From contig NZ_JAAMPJ010000002.1 in the NCBI RefSeq assembly GCF_011067745.1, forward strand, positions 761,450 to 825,449: a DNA stretch of 64,000 nucleotides. The letters are read 5' to 3'. Source of the DNA: Lentzea alba (lineage in GTDB: Bacteria; Actinomycetota; Actinomycetes; Mycobacteriales; Pseudonocardiaceae). Made by a program: the position numbers and the translations under genes. The notes beneath the pieces were generated by a model. The model did not search any database. It was not told the DNA's origin and worked only from the letters and a program-made list of their open reading frames with translations. Positions 1 to 10,487 of this stretch are shown here, one piece after another (within the stretch, counting starts at the first letter, position 1; each line of letters begins with the position of its first letter).

Positions 1-1738
<1,738 letters not shown>

Positions 1739-1739
1739 A

Positions 1740-2693
1740 TCATTTTGGGCTGAAAACAACGGACGGGGAGGACGCGTGCGGCACCAGTTGCCGCGGCGCG
1801 CCCTCCCCGTTCGCAGGCACGGCCCAGATGCCCTCACCCGGCAGGCCGTAGGCGATGGTGTCGTTGTCGAGCCACACGACCTGGTCGTCGATCCCACGCG
1901 TCTCGGCCAGGGGTGTCTCCACCATCGTGGTCAGGTCCAGCACGTGCTGCCGCCACGGCCGCGCGCCGTCGCCCGGCACGCGCTTTTTGAACGCCACGCG
2001 CTTGCCGTCCGGCGACAGCGACGGGCATTCGACGTTCTCCCGCAACGGTTTCGCGGAAATGTCGACCGAGTCGCCACTGATCAGGTAGGTCTTGCCCCCG
2101 GTGGACAGCGTTGCGTAGTAGGAGCGATCGTCCTCGGTGAACGTCACGCCCCAGAAGTTCATGTCCTCCGCCCTCTTGATGCCGGCGATCCGCGTGCCCT
2201 CCATGTTGCTCTGGTACAGCAGCGTCTCCCGGTCGTAGATGCCCGTGCGAGTCGAGAACGCGCCGGTCTGCGCGTACGAGTCGCCGGTGACGAACGTCGT
2301 CCAGGACGCCATCCGTCCGTCCGGCGACAGCTTCGCGCGATTCGGCACACCCGCGACGTCGATGCGGTGGGTCTCGGAAAGCGACTCGTCGACGAAGATC
2401 GCGACGGATCCGGGGAACGGGCCGGACCGGTCCGCGAGGCACAGCCCCTGCCGAGCTGCCGTGAAGAACCGCTTGCAGGACAACGAACTCAGCCGACGCG
2501 GACCGCCAGGTGAGGACAGCGGCACCGACGCCACCCTGCCGCTCGCGTCGTCCACGAACAGCAGCCGGCCCGCGGTCAGCTCGACCGGGCCGGGCTCGAC
2601 CGCGACCGGGACCTCCTCCGGAGCGCGCAGGGCGTAGGCGGTGGCACCCGCGCCCAGCACGATCACGGCTGCGACGACGAGCAGCATCCTCAC
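1740..2693 (-). CDS. TolB-like beta-propeller protein, membrane anchored
   Basis: The 317-residue protein starts at a GTG (2693) that overlaps the stop of the upstream MFS gene as GTGA; an ATG two codons later is the alternative. An N-terminal hydrophobic segment (about residues 4-20) is an uncleaved anchor or signal peptide, with the rest outside. Repeated blade-like stretches with SPDG turns (KLSPDGRMASW, SLSPDGKRVAF) are typical of TolB/WD40-like (PD40) propellers. A ligand or catalytic role cannot be read from the sequence. The overlap with the transporter gene suggests co-translation, so it may sense or bind something related to the transporter. It converges on leuA with a single base between stop codons. 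Confidence 0.75.
   Translation of the reverse strand: MRMLLVVAAVIVLGAGATAYALRAPEEVPVAVEPGPVELTAGRLLFVDDASGRVASVPLSSPGGPRRLSSLSCKRFFTAARQGLCLADRSGPFPGSVAIFVDESLSETHRIDVAGVPNRAKLSPDGRMASWTTFVTGDSYAQTGAFSTRTGIYDRETLLYQSNMEGTRIAGIKRAEDMNFWGVTFTEDDRSYYATLSTGGKTYLISGDSVDISAKPLRENVECPSLSPDGKRVAFKKRVPGDGARPWRQHVLDLTTMVETPLAETRGIDDQVVWLDNDTIAYGLPGEGIWAVPANGEGAPRQLVPHASSPSVVFSPK
1763..1810. terminator. candidate bidirectional terminator hairpin
   Basis: ACGGGGAGG at 1763-1771 pairs with CCTCCCCGT at 1802-1810. The stem continues with CGCG pairs after one A-C mismatch, and an inner GCGGCA/TGCCGC stem follows. It starts 25 bases after the leuA stop, inside the 3' coding end of the convergent gene, so it could end leuA transcripts. 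No T-run follows. Confidence 0.45.
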
Positions 2694-3823
2694 CACGCGA
2701 ACCACGTCCACAACGCGCCGAACAGCACGGAAGACGACGCCCGCGCGAGCACCTGGCCGGTCTGGAGCAGGGCCAGACCGGACGTGCGCAGCTCGTCCGG
2801 GATCAGCGGACCGGCGACGGCCATCAGCACGCCGTCCGTGCACGCGTAGAACAGCCCGTGCAACAGCAGAACGCCCACGAGCAACGAAATCCCGGAAGCA
2901 CCGAAGAACAGCAGGTACGCCCCGAGCAACGCGAGGTGGCCGACGAGGAACATCCGCCACCGCCCGACCCGGTCGGCCAGCGCGCCCATCGGCACGGCGG
3001 CGAGCAGGTACACGCCGGCCGTGCCGAGGGGAAGCAACGCGATGTAGGCGACGTCGACGTCGAGTTTCTTCTGCAGCAACAGGTAGATGAACCCGTCGCC
3101 CAGCGTCAGGAACCCGAGCCCGCACGCGACCAGGCAGACCCGCCGGAACGGCCTGGACCGCAGCAAACCGAACGCGCTTCGCAGCGACACCGCGACGCGT
3201 GGCAGCACGTCGCGGTGATCGCGCACGAAGAGCACCAGAACGAGAACACCGAGCGCGGCGAAGCAGAAGCTCACCACGAACACCACGTCGTAGCGGGCCG
3301 GGAGCGTCCACAAGAGACAGAAGGCCACGAGCGGCCCCAGGAACGCGCCCACGGTGTCCATGGCGCGGTGCACACCGAAGGCGCGTCCCAGCGCGGAGGG
3401 CTCACTGCTCAACGTGATCAGTGCGTCCCTCGGTGCGGTGCGCAAGCCCTTGCCCGTCCTGTCCCCCGCCAGCACGAGCCCCATCGCGGTGGCGGAGGTC
3501 CCGGCGGCGAGCAAGCCCAGCTTGCCCACCGCCGAGATCCCGTAACCCAGGCCGGCCACGAGCTTGCGCCGTTGCCAGCGGTCAGCCGCATGACCGCCGA
3601 CGACTCGGACCAGTGCCGTGACACCGGTGTAGATGCCGTCGAGCACACCGAACTGCAGCGGGGAGAACCCCAGCCCCAGCACCAGGTAGAGCGGCAGGAT
3701 CGCGGTCACCATCTCGGACGAGACGTCCGTGAGCAGTGAGACCGAGCCCAGGGCGAGCACGTTCGCCGCGATCCTGCCGGTGCCACCCGCGGCGGGGGCT
3801 TGTCGAGCGGTTGCGATGTACAC
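2690..3823 (-). CDS. MFS transporter
   Basis: This 377-residue polytopic membrane protein has 11-12 hydrophobic segments. The major facilitator loop signature between TM2 and TM3 (GGHAADRWQRRKLV) and its half-copy in the second half (GALADRVGRWRM) are visible. The motif DRTGKGLRTAPRDALI after TM4 is typical of a subgroup of uncharacterised actinobacterial MFS permeases. No substrate can be assigned. It forms a two-gene unit with the overlapping TolB-like gene. The ATG at 3823 is the first sensible start, and 17 bp separate it from the end of the phosphatase gene upstream. Confidence 0.88.
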   Translation of the reverse strand: MYIATARQAPAAGGTGRIAANVLALGSVSLLTDVSSEMVTAILPLYLVLGLGFSPLQFGVLDGIYTGVTALVRVVGGHAADRWQRRKLVAGLGYGISAVGKLGLLAAGTSATAMGLVLAGDRTGKGLRTAPRDALITLSSEPSALGRAFGVHRAMDTVGAFLGPLVAFCLLWTLPARYDVVFVVSFCFAALGVLVLVLFVRDHRDVLPRVAVSLRSAFGLLRSRPFRRVCLVACGLGFLTLGDGFIYLLLQKKLDVDVAYIALLPLGTAGVYLLAAVPMGALADRVGRWRMFLVGHLALLGAYLLFFGASGISLLVGVLLLHGLFYACTDGVLMAVAGPLIPDELRTSGLALLQTGQVLARASSSVLFGALWTWFAW

Positions 3824-3843
3824 GACGGCCTCCGATCAGCAGA

Positions 3844-5412
3844 TCAACGGCAGGAGTAGGGACCGGCCTTGTCGCGCACCGTTCCGGCCGTGTCGATGAC
3901 CTCCCACGAGTAGGAGCGGCCGGAGATGGTGAGCTTCATGACGCCGTGGCTGTCGGAGAAGTACTTCTCCACGCCGACCCGCGGGGTGCGCTCCTTGTAG
4001 AGGTAGTCACCGCCGATGCCGACGACCGCCGACCTCACGCCGTTGGTCTGGTCGATCGCACCGCTCTTGTTCAACGGGGACAGCCGCTCGTAGTGGTGGT
4101 TGTGGCCACCGAGCATCAGGTCCGCCTTGACGTCCGCGAACGCGTTCCAGTACGGCGCGATCTTCGCGTTGTCGCCGTACTTGCCGGAGGTGAACCGCGG
4201 GTGGTGCATGTAGCCGACCACGCAGGGCTTGGTGTTCGCGGCCAGGTCCGCCTTGAGCCAGTTGACCTGCGTGGAGTCCGAACCGTCGTTGTCCATCGGG
4301 TCGGAGTCGACCGAGACGAAGTGGAACTCGCCCGCTTCCCAGCTGTAGTACGGCTTGCCGGCGGGGTAGGCCTGCGCACCGAAGTACGCCTTGTACCCGT
4401 TGAGGTTGTCGTACCACTCGTGGTTGCCGGTCGCGGGGTGGGTGATGCTCTTCCACTTGCCCCACGACTTGTCGTAGTGGGCCCTGAACTCCGCGAGCGT
4501 GCCGTTGTCGTACTGGTTGTCACCGACCGTCAGGATGTGGTTCGGCTTGATCTGTTCGATCAGCTTCGCGGTCTCGTAGTGCTCGCCGTTCGTCAACGAC
4601 GCGATGTCGCCGGCGACGACGATCGTGATGTTGTCGCCAGGCCCGGCCGGCAGGGTCGTCGCCTGCACCGCGTTGCTCGACGGCCCGAGGTTGCCGGCCG
4701 CGTCACGAGCGCGGACGGTGTAGGTGAACGCCGTGCCGCTGGCCAGCCCGGTGTCGGTGAACGTCGTGCCGGTGGGAGTGCCGACAACGCTGCCGTTGCG
4801 CAGCACGTCGTAGCCCGTCACGGCTTCGTTGTCGCTCGCGGCCGTCCACTGCAGACTGACCGAGCTCGACGTGGTGCCGGTGCTGGTGAGGTTCCCCGGC
4901 GCGCTCGGCGGCGTGTTGTCACCGCCTTCACGGCTGCCCCAGACCTCCAGCTCCCAGAGCGAGTAGCCGTAGGGCGTACCGCGCTTGGTGCCGTAGATCC
5001 GCACGTAGCGGCCGCTCGCGGTCAGGGCGGTCTCGTCGATGCCACCGTTCTGCCCGGTGAGGGTCTTCTTGGTGCTCCACGACGAACCGTCGGCCGAGGT
5101 CTGGATCTTGTACTCGGCGGCGTGGGCGACCTCCCAGTTCAGCTTGACCTTCGTGATGGTGGCGGTGCCACCGAGGTCGACCGCGATCCACTGCGGATCG
5201 ACGCCTTCGAGGCTCGCCCAGCGAGTGGTCGGATCTCCGTCCACGGCATTGGCGCCGCCGAAGGTCTGAGCCTCGACGGACGAGACGGTGGTGGGTTTGT
5301 TGGCCGACAGCAGGGAATCAGCCGCGTTGGCCGTGCCCGACGCTGCGATCTGAGGTATCACCAGCGCGAACAGGGCCAACGCGACACCCGTGCGGGTGTG
5401 CTTTCTGATCAC
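3844..5412 (-). CDS. secreted metallophosphatase with F5/8C and Fn3 domains
   Basis: The 522-residue exported protein has a Sec signal peptide (residues 1-30, ending GTANA). An F5/8 type C (discoidin) domain follows at about 35-160, then a fibronectin type III domain at about 168-255, then a calcineurin-like metallophosphoesterase from about 260 to the end. The phosphatase carries the purple-acid-phosphatase-like metal set: AGDIAS, VGDNQYDNG, TGNHEWYD, GYMHHP and GGHNHHYE. It probably hydrolyses phosphomonoesters or diesters outside the cell, with the two front domains binding carbohydrate or cell-surface ligands. Substrate is unknown. The 115-bp upstream gap holds its promoter; phosphate-starvation control is plausible but I did not identify a PHO box. 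Confidence 0.9.
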   Translation of the reverse strand: MIRKHTRTGVALALFALVIPQIAASGTANAADSLLSANKPTTVSSVEAQTFGGANAVDGDPTTRWASLEGVDPQWIAVDLGGTATITKVKLNWEVAHAAEYKIQTSADGSSWSTKKTLTGQNGGIDETALTASGRYVRIYGTKRGTPYGYSLWELEVWGSREGGDNTPPSAPGNLTSTGTTSSSVSLQWTAASDNEAVTGYDVLRNGSVVGTPTGTTFTDTGLASGTAFTYTVRARDAAGNLGPSSNAVQATTLPAGPGDNITIVVAGDIASLTNGEHYETAKLIEQIKPNHILTVGDNQYDNGTLAEFRAHYDKSWGKWKSITHPATGNHEWYDNLNGYKAYFGAQAYPAGKPYYSWEAGEFHFVSVDSDPMDNDGSDSTQVNWLKADLAANTKPCVVGYMHHPRFTSGKYGDNAKIAPYWNAFADVKADLMLGGHNHHYERLSPLNKSGAIDQTNGVRSAVVGIGGDYLYKERTPRVGVEKYFSDSHGVMKLTISGRSYSWEVIDTAGTVRDKAGPYSCR

Positions 5413-5527
5413 TTCGTCCTCCTGGGCAAGGGCGGCGGCTCGAAGGATTGGTAAACAAGCTTTCCTATTGGACCTCGGAGGTTAATGACGGGTGAACAAG
5501 CAGGTCAAGACGGGTGCCCGGCAGTCA

Positions 5528-6244
5528 TCACGTGTCATTCCGTGACTGACCGAAGCGCCAGAGAACGGCGTGGACCACGACGGCGACGCTCACACCCTGA
5601 ATCAGGCCCAGCAGGAGACGTCGTACCCAGTCATAAAGGCTGATCTGGCTGACAGGATCAGACAAAGACCACGTCACGCCGATTGCCGCGGCAAGGGCCA
5701 CGAAGATCCAGAACTTGTACCGGGATTTCCCGGTACGTGACGGCCAGTCATGCACTTTCGGACACCGGGCAGCCATCCAGGCGAGCAGCACCATGCCGCC
5801 GAGCGACGACACGTACCCGATGACGTTGTAGAGCCGGTGCGGTCCGACGACTGTGATGTCCAACCAGTCCCACCGCCGCACGAACCATCCGTCGGTCTGC
5901 GTGAAGCCGTCCCACAGCAGATGCGTGAGCACTCCCACCACAATGGACAACGCGCGCACGACGGGCTGGCGGATGCCTCCGGGCCGCGGCACCCGCACCC
6001 GCACGAACTCCGGCGCCACAGCCATCACCGAGGGCAGCAACAGCCGTCCGACCAGCAGCAACACCACTGCCGCGACGGATCCGCCGAGCAGGTCGTGGGT
6101 CGGCAGGACCGGAACGTAGTAGCCGACGTCAGGCGCGACAGCACCCGCGACGAGTCCGGGGAACCAGAGGAACCGGCGCAACGGCAGCACGGCGGCCGGG
6201 TGCGCGAGAGTGAACGGCACGAACCAGCGTAGATCGACTTCCAT
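5528..6244 (-). CDS. DUF4184 family integral membrane protein
   Basis: The 238-residue protein has about six hydrophobic segments. The near N-terminal sequence VPFTLAHPAAVLPL matches the signature of the DUF4184 family (usually MPFTLSHPAAVLPL), which suggests the biological start could be the GTG at 6220 rather than the ATG at 6244; an ATG at 6268 is also open. Conserved histidines (AHPAAV, LTHLLWDGFT, VGPHRLYN) recall membrane-bound metal-dependent hydrolases such as the YdjM class, but no activity has been shown for this family. It is divergent from dedA. Confidence 0.75.
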   Translation of the reverse strand: MEVDLRWFVPFTLAHPAAVLPLRRFLWFPGLVAGAVAPDVGYYVPVLPTHDLLGGSVAAVVLLLVGRLLLPSVMAVAPEFVRVRVPRPGGIRQPVVRALSIVVGVLTHLLWDGFTQTDGWFVRRWDWLDITVVGPHRLYNVIGYVSSLGGMVLLAWMAARCPKVHDWPSRTGKSRYKFWIFVALAAAIGVTWSLSDPVSQISLYDWVRRLLLGLIQGVSVAVVVHAVLWRFGQSRNDT

Positions 6245-6311
6245 CCTGTAGGTGCGCTGAAGAAACACCCAGGTCGGGATTGTTCATCCGCGTCACGTAC
6301 GTTCACGGATC

Positions 6312-6890
6312 ATGAGCACCACAGCCGCCAGTCTCGTCGTGCTGTTCCTGGTCGCCGTCGTGCCCTTGGCACCGACGGAGGCCGTGCTCATCGGTGCCGG
6401 CGTCCTCGCCGCTTCCGGTGAGGTTCCGCTGTACCTCGTGGTGCTCGTCGCGGCCGCGGGTTGCCTGGCCAGCGACATGATCAACTTTACGATGGGCCGG
6501 CGGATGGGCATGAGGGCCCTCGACCGCGTCAACAAGAACGCCAAGGCGCGGGCCATGGTCGTGTGGACCGCCGACCAGCTCGGGTCCAAGGGCGAGACGA
6601 TCCTCATCGCGGCGCGGTTCCTGCCGGCCGGCGGCATCGTGGGCGCGCTGCTGGCGGGTGCGCTGAAGTGGCCGCTCAAGCGGTTCATCCCCGTGGCCGC
6701 GGTCGGATCGGCCCTCTGGAGCCTCTACCCCGCCACCATGGGGTACATCGGCGGTCAGATCGTCGACGAGGCGTGGCTCGCGATGCTGCTGTCGTTCGGC
6801 GTGGCCACGCTCATCTCCATCCCGGTGGGCATGGTGATCCGCACGCGCAACGCCGACCGCACCCTCTCGTACGCCGAGGCGTCGTCGTAG
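6312..6890 (+). CDS. DedA family membrane protein
   Basis: The 192-residue protein fits the DedA/SNARE-associated (VTT) superfamily. It has a C-terminal part with RFLPAGGIVGALLAGALKWP, the re-entrant-loop region containing the conserved F/Y-R-x-x-P pattern and glycines, and four to five membrane segments. Family members act in the inner membrane and several are lipid scramblases or flippases of undecaprenyl phosphate or phospholipids; which lipid is handled here is not shown. Its 3' end overlaps the convergent TetR gene by 136 bp. Confidence 0.85.
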   Translation: MSTTAASLVVLFLVAVVPLAPTEAVLIGAGVLAASGEVPLYLVVLVAAAGCLASDMINFTMGRRMGMRALDRVNKNAKARAMVVWTADQLGSKGETILIAARFLPAGGIVGALLAGALKWPLKRFIPVAAVGSALWSLYPATMGYIGGQIVDEAWLAMLLSFGVATLISIPVGMVIRTRNADRTLSYAEASS

Positions 6891-7336
6891 AGCACGGCGA
6901 ACCGGTCCGCGGCGGCCAGCAGGGCGTCCACCTCGAACGCCATCTGAGCGTCACCGCAGAGTCGCTCCAGCAGTGAGATCCAACGCAGGTTGAACAGCAT
7001 CAACGCGTCGCGCACGCGGCCGGGGCGGGCGGCGAACTCCGAGCGCGTCACGACGAAGAAGCAGCCGCCGGGGAACACGCGGCGCTTCGAGTAGTCGAGC
7101 CAGCGCCCGCACACGTCCATCAACGCCCCACCAGCGACCACGACCTCGCGCGCAAAAATCTCCGCGGCCGCGTGCACCGTGGCGATCTGCAACTCTTCCT
7201 TCGCCCCGAAGTGCGAGAACACCCCGCTCTTGCTCATGCCGAGCTCGACCGCGAGCCGTCCGATCGTGACTCCCTCGAGCCCGTCCACCGACGCGATCTC
7301 AGCAGCCCTGACCAATATCGCCCCACGACTGTCCAC
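6755..7336 (-). CDS. TetR family transcriptional regulator
   Basis: The 193-residue protein has an N-terminal TetR helix-turn-helix (VTIGRLAVELGMSKSGVFSHFG, about residues 23-44) and an alpha-helical ligand-binding C-terminal domain of the YcdC-like type. The domain seems to end near RVRSALRVR, about residue 158. The last ~35 residues have no family counterpart and are encoded antisense to the end of dedA, as if the original stop had been lost. It probably represses itself and a neighbour; the target is unknown. Start is the ATG at 7336. Confidence 0.85.
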   Translation of the reverse strand: MDSRGAILVRAAEIASVDGLEGVTIGRLAVELGMSKSGVFSHFGAKEELQIATVHAAAEIFAREVVVAGGALMDVCGRWLDYSKRRVFPGGCFFVVTRSEFAARPGRVRDALMLFNLRWISLLERLCGDAQMAFEVDALLAAADRFAVLYDDASAYERVRSALRVRITMPTGMEMSVATPNDSSIASHASSTI

Positions 7337-7393
7337 CCAGCCACGGGACCATCACCCACTAGAGCCTCACTCGCCACTGGGGTGAGACACGCA

Positions 7394-7430
7394 GGGCCCT
7401 TTCGTACTACGTGACAGTACGAAAGGGCCC
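7394..7430. terminator. perfect 15-bp hairpin, bidirectional terminator
   Basis: GGGCCCTTTCGTACT (7394-7408) and AGTACGAAAGGGCCC (7416-7430) form a perfect stem around a 7-base loop. It lies between the opp operon end and the tetR start, so it most likely ends opp transcripts. A close relative lies at 44934-44986. Confidence 0.75.
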
Positions 7431-7446
7431 CGCGTGAACTTTGGAA

Positions 7447-8553
7447 CTAGGGGTTCAGGGCTTCGGTTACCGAGGCTGGGCCTACCAGGGGGATGTCAGG
7501 CGACAGGGTGTCGCCCTCCTCCACCAGGATCGGCTTGACCTCGTGCGGCTGGATTTCGCCGGACTGGATTTGTTCGGCGTAGTGGCATGCGACCTTGTGA
7601 CCCGGCTTGAGCTCGCGCAGCGCCGGGCGTTCGGTGTCGCAGCGAGAAGCCTGTCGCCACGGGCACCGGGTGTGGAACCGGCAGCCGGACGGCGGGTTCG
7701 CCGGCGACGGGAGGTCGCCCGCGAGCAGGATCCGTTCGCGCCGGTCCTCGACCACGGGGTCGGGCACCGGGATCGCCGACAGCAGCGCCCGCGTGTACGG
7801 GTGCAGCGGCTCCGCGTAGAGGTCCTCGGCGGTGGCCTCCTCGACCAGGCCACCGAGGTACATCACGCCCACGCGGTCGGAGATGTGCTTCACGACCGCG
7901 AGGTCGTGCGCGATCACCAGGTAGGTCAGGCCGAACTGGTCCTGCAGCTCTTCCAGCAGGTTGACGACCTGGGCCTGCACCGACACGTCCAGCGCGGACA
8001 CCGGCTCGTCTGCGACGATCAGGTCCGGGTTGAGCGCCAGCGCCCGCGCGATGCCGATGCGCTGCCGCTGACCGCCGGAGAACTCGTGCGGGTACTTGCG
8101 CAGCGCGGTGGACGGCAGGCCCACGGCCGACAGCAGCTCGCGGAGCCGCTTCGACGTGGATTCCTTGCCCTCGTCCAGGTCGTGCGCCCGCAGGCCCTCG
8201 ATCAGGATCGACTCCACGGACTGGCGCGGGTCGAGCGACGACAGCGGGTCCTGGAACACCATCTGGATCCGGCGCCGCATCTTGCGCAGCTCCTCGCCCT
8301 TCAGGGCGGAGAAGTCCTGACCGTCGAAGACCATCTTGCCCGCGGTCGGCTCGTTGAGCCGCAGCATCGCCCGCCCGAGGGTGGACTTGCCGCAACCCGA
8401 CTCGCCCACCAGGCCGTACGTCTCGCCGCGCTTGATCTCGAGGTCGACGCCGTCGACCGCGTAGACGTAGCCGACGGTGCGGTCCATGAACACGCCCCGC
8501 TTGATCGGGAAGTGCACCTTCATGTCCTGGACGGAAACCAGGGTCTCGCTCAT
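7447..8553 (-). CDS. oligopeptide/dipeptide ABC transporter ATPase (OppF-type)
   Basis: One of two ATPases that power peptide import by the operon at 7447-13211. The 368-residue protein starts at ATG 8553, which overlaps the OppD-type stop as ATGA and has a strong GAGGAGG site 5 bases upstream. It shows Walker [10 protein letters not shown], the signature [14 protein letters not shown], Walker B with DEPVSALDV, and the C-terminal oligopeptide-transporter extension with a cysteine cluster ([15 protein letters not shown]) typical of OppD/OppF/DppD/DppF. Cytoplasmic, bound to the two permeases. Exact substrate class (di- or oligopeptide, nickel, other) cannot be told from the ATPase. Confidence 0.93.
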   Translation of the reverse strand: MSETLVSVQDMKVHFPIKRGVFMDRTVGYVYAVDGVDLEIKRGETYGLVGESGCGKSTLGRAMLRLNEPTAGKMVFDGQDFSALKGEELRKMRRRIQMVFQDPLSSLDPRQSVESILIEGLRAHDLDEGKESTSKRLRELLSAVGLPSTALRKYPHEFSGGQRQRIGIARALALNPDLIVADEPVSALDVSVQAQVVNLLEELQDQFGLTYLVIAHDLAVVKHISDRVGVMYLGGLVEEATAEDLYAEPLHPYTRALLSAIPVPDPVVEDRRERILLAGDLPSPANPPSGCRFHTRCPWRQASRCDTERPALRELKPGHKVACHYAEQIQSGEIQPHEVKPILVEEGDTLSPDIPLVGPASVTEALNP

Positions 8554-9548
8554 ACCGGCACCTCCTCGGCGGCGGGAGTTCCCGGCACCACCGGGTTGTG
8601 GCAGCGGAGCAGGCGGCCCAGCTTCTCGACTTCCGCGGGCGTCTCCGCGCGGCACACGTCCAGCGCGTTCGGGCACCGCGGCGCGAACGCACAGGCGCTG
8701 GTCCACGGGATGTTGTCCGCGACGGAACCCCTGATCGGCGTCAGCTTCTCGCCGGGCGCCGCGTCCAGGCGCGGGATCGAGGCCAGCAGGCCGTGCGTGT
8801 ACGGGTGGCGCGGCTCGGCGAAGAGCTTGTGCCGCATGGCCTTCTCGACCACCTTGCCGCCGTACAGCACGTTCACCTCGTCGCACAGCCCGGCGACGAC
8901 ACCCAGGTCGTGGGTGATCATCACCAGAGCGGTGCCGAGGTCCTGCACCAGTTCCTTCATCAACGACAGGATCTGGGCCTGGATCGTCACGTCCAGCGCC
9001 GTCGTCGGCTCGTCCGCGATCAGCAGCTTCGGCCGGCACGCGAGCGCGATGGCGATCAACGCGCGCTGCCGCATACCGCCGGAGAGCTGGTGCGGGTACT
9101 CCTTGAGCCGCCGGTTCGGGTCCGGGATGCCGACCTTGTCGAGCAGGTCCTTCGCCTCGATCATGGCTTCCTTGCGGGGCATGCCGCGGTGCCGTTCGAG
9201 CACCTCGGTGACCTGCAGGCCGATCGGGACGACGGGGTTGAGCGAGGACAGCGGGTCCTGGAAGACCATGCCGAGATCGCGGCCGCGACGGTCGCGCATC
9301 TCCCGGTCCGACAGCTTCAGCAGGTCCGTGCCGTCGTAGGACACCGTGCCGGTGATCTTGGCGCCGCGCTTGGGCAGCAGACCCATGATCGCCAACGATG
9401 TCACGGACTTGCCGCAGCCCGACTCGCCGACGAGCCCGACCGTCTGGCCGGGCTCGACGTCGAAGCTGACGCCGTCGACCGCGCGGAACGGCTCCTCGCC
9501 CTTGCGCTGGAACACGACGGTGAGGTCACGAACTTCGAGCAGTGCCAC
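8550..9548 (-). CDS. oligopeptide/dipeptide ABC transporter ATPase (OppD-type)
   Basis: The 332-residue partner ATPase of the peptide importer has Walker [12 protein letters not shown], the signature [15 protein letters not shown], Walker B with DEPTTALDV, and the C-terminal [14 protein letters not shown] cysteine-rich extension of the family. It ends in an ATGA overlap with the OppF-type gene and starts 6 bp after the OppC-type gene ends. This tight packing indicates one polycistronic mRNA and coupled translation. Confidence 0.93.
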   Translation of the reverse strand: MALLEVRDLTVVFQRKGEEPFRAVDGVSFDVEPGQTVGLVGESGCGKSVTSLAIMGLLPKRGAKITGTVSYDGTDLLKLSDREMRDRRGRDLGMVFQDPLSSLNPVVPIGLQVTEVLERHRGMPRKEAMIEAKDLLDKVGIPDPNRRLKEYPHQLSGGMRQRALIAIALACRPKLLIADEPTTALDVTIQAQILSLMKELVQDLGTALVMITHDLGVVAGLCDEVNVLYGGKVVEKAMRHKLFAEPRHPYTHGLLASIPRLDAAPGEKLTPIRGSVADNIPWTSACAFAPRCPNALDVCRAETPAEVEKLGRLLRCHNPVVPGTPAAEEVPV

Positions 9549-9554
9549 GACGAC

Positions 9555-10487
9555 TCACCGCCTGTTCTTCGGGTCGAGGGCTTCGCGCAGCGTCTCGCCC
9601 ATGAGCGTGAAGCCGAGCGCGACGATGATGATGCAGACCGCGGGCCACGCGGCGAGGTGCGGATGCGTGTCGAAGACGTTCTGCACGTCGCCGAGCATCT
9701 GCCCCCACTCCGGGATCCGGTCGTCCGGGTTGCCGAGGCCGAGGAACGACAGCGCCGCCGCTTCGATGATCGCGGTGGCCAGCACCAGCGTGGACTGCAC
9801 GATCACCGGGCTGAGCGAGTTCGGCAGCATGTGCCGGAACACGATCGCGTTCTTCTTCACGCCGAGCGCGGTCGCCGCCAGCACGTGGTCGCTGTGCCGT
9901 TGCGCGAGCATCGAGCCTCTGAGCAGCCGGGCGAACACCGGGATCTGCACGATCGAGACCGCGAGGATCACGGTGAACTGGCTGGGCTTCGCGAACATCG
10001 CCGCGATCGAGAACGCGAGCAGCAGCGACGGCAGCGAGAGCATGACGTCGACGATGCGCATGACGACCGAGTCGACCCAGCCGCCGAGCGCGCCCGCGAG
10101 CGTGCCCAGGATCAACCCGCCGGCCAGGCCGATCAGGGTCGCGCCGACGCCGACGATCAACGTCTGCTGCGAGCCGACCAGCAGACGCGACAGGAAGTCG
10201 CGGCCCTGCAGGTCGCCACCGAGCGGGTGACCCGGCTGCGGCGGCGGGATCTCGTTGCGCGCCTTGACGACCTGCTCGATCAGCATCGGTTCGGACGGGT
10301 TGTGCGGGGCGAGCCACGGCGAGAGCAGCGAGAGCGCGACGAAGATGCCGATGATCGTCGCACCGATGAGGAACACCGGGCTGCGGCGCAGCCTCTTCCA
10401 CGCGCTTGCGGCGAGCGAGACGCCCGCGGACTCCGCGAGACCGTCGATCTTTTCCTTCTTGGTCACTCCGAGTGCCACTGCGCTCAC
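9555..10487 (-). CDS. peptide ABC transporter permease (OppC-type)
   Basis: The 310-residue inner-membrane permease has an N-terminal OppC_N segment (SAWKRLRRSPVFLIGATIIG), about six membrane spans, and the EAA-like loop (AATALGVKKNAIVFRHMLPN) that docks on the ATPases. The ATG at 10487 overlaps the OppB-type stop (ATGA). It forms the translocation channel with the OppB-type protein. Confidence 0.93.
   Translation of the reverse strand: MSAVALGVTKKEKIDGLAESAGVSLAASAWKRLRRSPVFLIGATIIGIFVALSLLSPWLAPHNPSEPMLIEQVVKARNEIPPPQPGHPLGGDLQGRDFLSRLLVGSQQTLIVGVGATLIGLAGGLILGTLAGALGGWVDSVVMRIVDVMLSLPSLLLAFSIAAMFAKPSQFTVILAVSIVQIPVFARLLRGSMLAQRHSDHVLAATALGVKKNAIVFRHMLPNSLSPVIVQSTLVLATAIIEAAALSFLGLGNPDDRIPEWGQMLGDVQNVFDTHPHLAAWPAVCIIIVALGFTLMGETLREALDPKNRR

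Noticed and set aside
1740..3311. Long version of the TolB-like gene (523 codons)
   Set aside because: The first ~200 codons are out-of-frame MFS sequence with Arg-rich composition; the GTG at 2693 overlapping the MFS stop gives a proper membrane anchor.
7447..9039. Longer start for the OppF-type ATPase
   Set aside because: The extension overlaps the OppD-type gene; ATG 8553 has a strong GAGGAGG site and the family N-terminus.
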